Translations under genes and position numbers: made by a program
Notes under the pieces: model-generated
Told to the model about the DNA's origin: nothing
Database searches by the model: none
Seen by the model: only the letters and a program-made list of their open reading frames with translations
From: Strobilurus pachycystidiatus
Lineage: Eukaryota > Basidiomycota > Agaricomycetes > Agaricales > Physalacriaceae
DNA length: 64,000 nt
NCBI GenBank assembly: GCA_019915135.1
Contig: JAHLMK010000002.1
Span: 372,001 to 436,000, forward strand
Direction of reading: 5' to 3'
In this document: positions 56,789 through 64,000 of the stretch, one piece after another
How positions within the stretch are numbered: position 1 is the stretch's first letter
Layout: every line of letters begins with the position of its first letter

Positions 56789-57692
56789 GAGGTGGGAATG
56801 GGCAGCCAGTGTGTAAAGTCTCCACTTCTTAACCGTTCACGTCCATTCAGCGGAGCTTGGCAGGCCGGACACAAAAAAAGTCCAAAGGCAGGAACGAGAA
56901 GTCCCCATGATGCATCGCGTCAAGATGCGTCGCGAACTGCAGGCTTTGCCTGGTAAAACCCATTGGGACCTGTTGTGGCTATCTCGGGCTGCGATAGAAG
57001 CCAAATGCCAGGGGGAGAACGCGCCCTTCTGCCAGTCAACAGGGAGCTTGGATGCCAGCTAGCGAAGCCGGGGGTCCCGAATACGTGGGCAGGAGACGTA
57101 AGACGAGCTAAAGAAGGAATCCGGTTCTCGTTCAATTTGATCTGTCAGGCAGACGCGGGCTACCTAAAGGATATTGCAGATGAGAAGGCAGGATTCGCAG
57201 ACTTCGGTGGATATGCTTGCGGTTCGTGAAGCGTAAACGACGTCTCGACCACGTCGTACATCGACGTCAGAAGCAAAGTCGCGACACGAGCTCGCGACCC
57301 AAAAATGGTAGTGACGCCAAACCGAATTGGAAGGTTTTATCCCGCCAACCGATAGTAGGCCACCTGTAACTTACTGGGAAGCTTAATCAGATATACAAGT
57401 ACACGTCGATTACTATGCTAGTGTAGAAAATACAACATATTTATTTAGAGAGCTAAGACGTCCGTGGGATGCGATAGCCAATAAATCAACTCGTACAACC
57501 TCCTTGACTTCTTTCTAGATTGAAGATTCGCCCTCTCCCGCATAGATATTGGCACCTGAGTGCCCCGCAGCGAGGCTACTAATTAAAGTTCGGTGTCTCA
57601 ATGGGCGCGTCTCAAGTGGCAGAAAGACCCACCTCCTGCGCGGCACAATCTGGCCTCATGATACATCACGCTCACATTTCCCTGGTAGTTTG
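56789..57692. other. Intergenic region
   Basis: 904 bp between the start of the second MFS gene and the stop of the NMN adenylyltransferase. ORFs such as 56963-57229 (plus) have no recognisable content. The stretch from about 57370 to 57480 is AT-rich. Nothing else is seen. Confidence 0.45.
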
Positions 57693-58822
57693 CTATGCCG
57701 CTGCTCGGATTTCCTTCGTCGATCCTCCCGCATGTTCGCGTTCCTTGCCTTTGTCCGTCGGGGCACCGTCCTCCTGATACAGCCCATGCTGCAGGATGTA
57801 GTCGACAACCGGTGTTGGTAACAAGTACCGCACAGACAGTCCCCGACGGATGAATAGGCGAACCTGTTACCAAATAGTCAATTTTGAACCGCGGATCTCA
57901 CTGTCATTATCATTCACCTTGGTGCTGGAGACGTCATTCTGGATGAGCTGCGGGATTAGATAGATGTTATGGCGCCACCGCGCAAGACTGTCGGTGGCCT
58001 GGTCCATGTCTGTGCCTGCGCGCTCAACGATGAAGCATCCGTAGCGGCCCAGGATGTGGTCGAGCTATGAGAATCATCAATTGCTGAAATCAGTAGCGAA
58101 TGTCGGGGACTGACATCTTGGTAGCTCCAGACACCCGGCTCGCTCATCGTCCCAATAAGGTCGGATCCGGCGAGCAGCATGACACGAACATTCCGCTGCC
58201 CATCCTCGGTTTTCACTCCGCCCAAGACCGTGTTTATCTCGTGATCAAAGTGGTCAAGCACGACGGCTGTCCGCTGGTACGTTTGAAAGGCCTCCCAGGA
58301 GTCAATCATCAGCCATGAAGATGTATCTTCCGTAGCCAAACCGCACATCGACACACTGAAAATCGAGTGAGCATGAGCGTTTTGAATTTTTTTGAGTGGA
58401 TATCCCGCTATCAGCACGTCATCAATCCGCGGTAACCTTCCGGCTTCGGCTGTTCGGAAGAATACAACGCAACTGGTGCGGTCGATGGCGACGACGCCGA
58501 GCACAGCCAAGAGAAAGGCGGGCGACCAAAGATTGTACTCACCGATGCTGTGCGCTCAGCAAACCCGCCTTTTTGTACTCTTCGCTGACTGGACTGAGAT
58601 AGCCGCCGACAATCTCGAAGTCGGTGTTTTGTCGGATATAATCCTTCGCCATCTCGAACATGCGTAGATGTAGATAGGTGACTGGGCTGAACGAGCGCAG
58701 GCAACGAGGACTATGGGCGTCTTCGCTGGGTCCTTGAGAACGCCATGTAAACGGTGGCTCGGAAACGAGTAGTTTGGTGGCTGAGTGAATCGGCGTTCTT
58801 CCCCGGTGCGTGTAGTGTCCAT
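57693..58822 (-). CDS. NMA1: Nicotinamide/nicotinate mononucleotide adenylyltransferase with apparent frameshift
   Basis: NMNAT makes NAD+ from ATP and NMN (or NaMN). From the ATG at 58822 (MDTTRTGEERRFTQPPNYSF) the frame reads to TPIVLVAC. The catalytic nucleotidyl-transferase motif then continues one nucleotide out of frame: SFSPVTYLHLRMFEMAKDY, with the GSFSPxxxxHLRMFE His-type motif. A single missing G at about 58700 (TGCGCTCG where TGCGGCTCG would be expected) explains this. Downstream is intact: EIVGGYLSPVSEEYKKAG, SSWLMIDSWEAFQ, VVLDHFDHEINTVLGGV, VMLLAGSDLIGTM (ATP-binding), VERAGTD, and SSTKVRLFIRRGLSVRYLLP (the ISSTxxR motif). The end is GSTKEIRAAA. One intron near 58355-58540 is unusually long (about 190 nt). 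It is an essential gene if single-copy, so a sequencing error is as likely as a true lesion. Confidence 0.82.
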
Positions 58823-59696
58823 TTTAGCGTGCCGCCAAAGTTTAGTAAAAAGTGATGGTGCAATGATAGTGGGTATTGTGAACAGAGAGCGGTTGCAAAT
58901 AGAGAGTCGAATAAATAGGTACAGGTCACGGTCGTGACAGTGAGTCATCTTGATCCTCTCCTCTTGTGCCACAAGTCACTCTAGCGCCAATACAGTGTAT
59001 AGGATGTGGGTCATCAATGCATCGGGCTCCGTAAATGTGTCCAGACCCACACCCGAAACACGAACTCTTGTACTAACGACATGCATGATTTCCTCCCGGA
59101 CACCTATGCACTGTCGTTGACCGTTAGTCGACCGGTGTGCGACACCACGGACAGCACCACAATTGATAGCCACAGCCGAAGTACTCGAGTACATAAGTCT
59201 GGCTTTATGCCATTGCTGAACACCGCGAGGGTTGTATACAAAGCAAGAAAGATAAGGCCGGAGCATATGTCGCTACTGCAGACCAATCAGAGCTGGCCAA
59301 GGGAGACACATGGGAAAGATGATGACTGAGACTTCCCCGGTGCCGAACCGAGCATACGGCGCGAAGGGCTCTAGGCAATAGAAACATGTCCAGGGAAATC
59401 CTCTACGTGTCAGTGAAGACGCCAAAAATGAGATGGGGAGTGATGATGCATTCACGGCCTCGGACAAGACATATCAAGCTCCGGTCTGGACAGTAGCCTA
59501 CCTGCAGTATACAGTCTAACCTGGACCCATCCTGTCACGTCGCTTTGATACACTACGATCCAAAGTAAGTCGGGTACACAATTCAGACGCACCGAATTAG
59601 CGATATACAATAGAGGCGCGTGGTTAAATAGTGTGGTAAAACATAGAACGCGTTCATTCTGTTTTATTCATCAACTCCAGATGAACGTTGAAGTGT
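58823..59696. other. Intergenic region
   Basis: 874 bp between the NMNAT start and the stop of the TMEM70-like gene. No supported ORF or motif. Confidence 0.45.
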
Positions 59697-60475
59697 CTAA
59701 GCGAACGATGAGTCGCCAAGGAAGGAAAGGTGCCGAAGGACGCACCGAACGACACTGCCGATAGCCTGGCAATTACCCTCTCCGTTCTCTGCCCATTTTA
59801 CGACCCAACTGCCAAGACGCTCTCCCTTGTCATTGAAAGTTTCCGCTACGGTCTCTCCGTTCCGGCGGTGGCAAGTCTGCCTTTCTCGACTCTGGTAACA
59901 CTACTTGGGTTGGTAGCTGCCATTTGGCAAAGGGTCGCTGGGTATCGGTGAGGAAATCAGTGTCGTATATCTGTGGACCAACATCAGACTACGAAGTGAG
60001 CGACATGGGATAAACTTACGCGTGTTATCAATGGTTTCAAGAGGATGGTATGTGTCGTAATTTCCAGCTCTTGACCGCCTTCATTAGAGGCGGGTATACG
60101 GCGCATGGACGTGACGTATGGGGCAGTAAAGTAGGCGACCATGGCGGTGCTGACGGCCGACGTGCTGACTGCGATGCATGCCAAGGATATGCGGGCAACA
60201 GTGGGCAAATTGGACTCGATGACGAAGAAGAACGGCGAGATAACCGCTGTGACCCCGAATGAGGACAGAGAGAGGAATTTGAGCCGTTTAAAAGTGGTGG
60301 TCATCGGGCCCTGGTAGTACAGCTCCTGCCCCGGACTGGCCGTCGGTGTTGTTGCCGGCGTCGGGCGCTGCAACGTTGTGGAAAGCGGTCGCCATTGCAG
60401 TCCACTGCGCGGTCGGAGCGCTATAGAGGACCGCGTTTGGGAGAGACGTGATTTCAAAAAGGAACGAGGCAGCAT
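59697..60475 (-). CDS. Mitochondrial inner-membrane protein, TMEM70/TMEM186-like
   Basis: The ATG at 60475 starts MLPRSFLKSRLSQTRSSIAL, a basic, Ser-rich mitochondrial presequence. Then ELYYQGPMTTTFKRLKFLSL, two membrane helices (SSFGVTAVISPFFFVIES and ISLACIAVSTSAVSTAMVAYF), TAPYVTSM, and TTHTILLKPLITR. A GT-AG intron leads to IYDTDFLTDTQRPFAKWQLP, and a further 52-nt intron restores the frame into TVAETFNDKGERLGSWVVKW, ending HLSFLGDSSFA. The order (two-helix hairpin, then a YDT segment, then a short C-terminal soluble part) matches the TMEM70 family, which assists assembly of ATP synthase or other inner-membrane complexes. The family is inferred from pattern; confirmation needs a profile search. 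Confidence 0.68.
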
Positions 60476-62045
60476 TGACGAGTGGGTCAAACAAAGGTAC
60501 ACAATTGGCTGAGGCTGATCGGCTGTTTCCGTGTGTGGCGAATCAGCGACGTACTGTTCGTGATGAGGGTAACTTACTTGCGAAGAAGAGGGCGAGGCAC
60601 TGCCTGTGGGCGTAGGATGATATTCTCGGGATGCGCTACGAGTTCTCGCGGCATTGCATGTCAGCAGAGTCAGCAGGCGGACATAAGCGCGCCGCGAGGC
60701 ATGCCTTTCTCTCGGTTTTTCTGTGCCGAGTCTCCTCTCGCCTGCAACGAGCCAACGACACGATGGTCATCTCGTCTCGAACAATCTCATCTCGGATATG
60801 TTTTCGCTTCACGGACTTTCTTGTCTCACTGTTTCGAATTTTTTAGTATTGCCAACGGCGCTGTTCCTTGCGCCACAAATCACAAGACCGCTCGTCTGGA
60901 CTGCTCGAGCCTCTTACCAGGTTGCCTTGCTCCTGATCAGCCGGCACGTCTCAATAAATGTCCGGGTTAAGGTGGCTTTTGACAGCTTTGACTGGGTTTC
61001 CCCGCCGCCGTTCATCAGCATCTGACCCACAATCGCCACCATGTGTACACACCCTTCCACAACCCCCCTGGTGATTAGAGCCTCATACGTTCCTCGCACG
61101 TGTACTGGCCTTTGCTCTTCTACTCCCTTCTACTCCTGAGGTTGAACGCGTCAAGGTACTCTACATCACCAGACCCCCAAGGATGGCGGTGTGGGGGAAG
61201 AACGACACATGTCCCTCTGAGCTGAAGCGACTGCCTTCAAATCATATGCATTGCTGAAGGACGTTGAAGTCAGGCTGCTACACTGCTGCTACATGGAGGA
61301 CAATTCCTTCGGAGAAACCGAGTCATCAGGGGAGATACAGCAAAGTGCAATGCTATGGAGAGGCTCCACAGACTTTCCCACTCAGGATTTTGCTCAGGGC
61401 AGGCGTGATCTCGTAGCAATCTGGTCAGAAGTTGTGTGCTGTCACCTCCATCCAAGTCCCGAAAGACACCAGAAAGGCGCCTGAAGGTGTCCGTAGTCGT
61501 CAATGTTGTGTTTGAATCCGGATGTGATACAGATTGCGACCACGACGCGAGCTTTCACGCGTTCAGACACGGTGGGGCCCAGTGACCCTGAGCAAAATCC
61601 TGAGTGCAAAGTTTCGTGGAGCCTCTCCATAGCATTGCACTTTGCTGTACCATTATCGAGTTTCTAGGTACAGTGAGACACTGGCTTGATATTGCGAATT
61701 GACATGTTGCGGTTGCAATTCTTTTGCAATTTCGACATCCTGTGATACATGAATTCAGCTGGAATTGGTACTTTGGATTCATACTGTACAATTCTGCAAA
61801 GTAAGTTGGACGATTGATGTTACATAGAATTAGAACTCGTATGTGTATTTTGTGAGGCACATAACACAACCGTAAAAGCTTCAATCTTGGAGATACATGA
61901 GTATGCAGCGTTAGCGACAAAGCCAAGTAAAAGGTGCATTGCAGATGCAGAATGCTATACTTATAAGAGTGATGAGCAGTAGTAATACAGGGTGAAGAAA
62001 ACAAGCTGAGAGGTTTGTATGAACAGGGCGCCAAGATGGTATCGT
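60476..62045. other. Intergenic region with inverted repeat
   Basis: 1.57 kb between the TMEM70-like start and the beta-glucosidase stop. It contains the inverted repeat described separately (61336-61649). The region around 60700-61030 has ORFs without recognisable domains. Confidence 0.5.
61336..61649. repeat. 64-bp inverted repeat pair, possible MITE or fold-back element
   Basis: Arm 1 (61336-61399) and the reverse complement of arm 2 (61586-61649) match over 64 bp with about six mismatches clustered in the middle. The outer 34 bp (ending GAGAGGCTCCAC) and the inner 19 bp (CACTCAGGATTTTGCTCAG) are perfect. The arms are separated by 186 bp of unrelated sequence. The layout fits a small non-autonomous element or an inverted duplication. 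No transposase or clear target-site duplication was seen. Confidence 0.75.

Positions 62046-64000
<1,955 letters not shown>

Noticed and set aside
59730..59951. Plus-strand 73-codon ORF as a membrane peptide
   Set aside because: It is antisense to the last exons of the TMEM70-like gene.

Overview
The window is genomic DNA from a filamentous basidiomycete (Agaricomycetes). Evidence for this is the dense, small (about 45-60 nt) GT-AG introns in nearly every gene, the basidiomycete-type families (DUF6533 and DUF6535 membrane proteins, agaricomycete-style P450 and non-reducing PKS), and housekeeping genes (ORC1, mitochondrial Hsp70, TRAPPC11) in fungal form. The central gene, a sesquiterpene synthase fused in frame to HMG-CoA synthase, has the architecture described for hirsutene synthase of Stereum hirsutum, so a Stereum-like (Russulales) source is plausible but not proven.

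Region 1 (about 0.95-18.3 kb) looks like a terpenoid biosynthetic gene cluster. It is laid out as three divergent pairs: P450 (-) / GGPP-type prenyl diphosphate synthase (+); BBE-like FAD oxidase (-) / Gfo-Idh-MocA oxidoreductase (+); 7-TM protein (-) / sesquiterpene synthase-HMG-CoA synthase fusion (+). A DUF6533 membrane protein closes it. The set would supply mevalonate-pathway carbon (HMGS half), prenyl diphosphate, cyclisation and oxidative tailoring.

Region 2 (19.8-29.5 kb) holds ORC1 and, next to it, a large non-reducing PKS (SAT-KS-AT-PT-ACP-ACP-TE) of the orsellinic-acid-synthase type. Whether the PKS belongs to the terpene cluster (a meroterpenoid pathway) or is independent cannot be decided from sequence. 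No prenyltransferase joining the two is visible.

Region 3 (31-48 kb) is mostly housekeeping, all on the minus strand: mitochondrial Hsp70 (with a perfect heat-shock element), an intronless membrane glycosyltransferase-like protein, a SUR7/PalI-like protein, an uncharacterised coiled-coil protein broken by a perfect 146-bp tandem duplication, TRAPPC11, and a DUF6535 membrane protein.

Region 4 (48-64 kb) is more accessory. It has a tandem pair of unknown genes with a diverged splice site, two tandem MFS anion permease-like transporters, an NMN adenylyltransferase with an apparent 1-nt frameshift in its catalytic motif, a TMEM70-like mitochondrial protein, an inverted repeat, and the 3' part of a GH1 beta-glucosidase cut by the window end.
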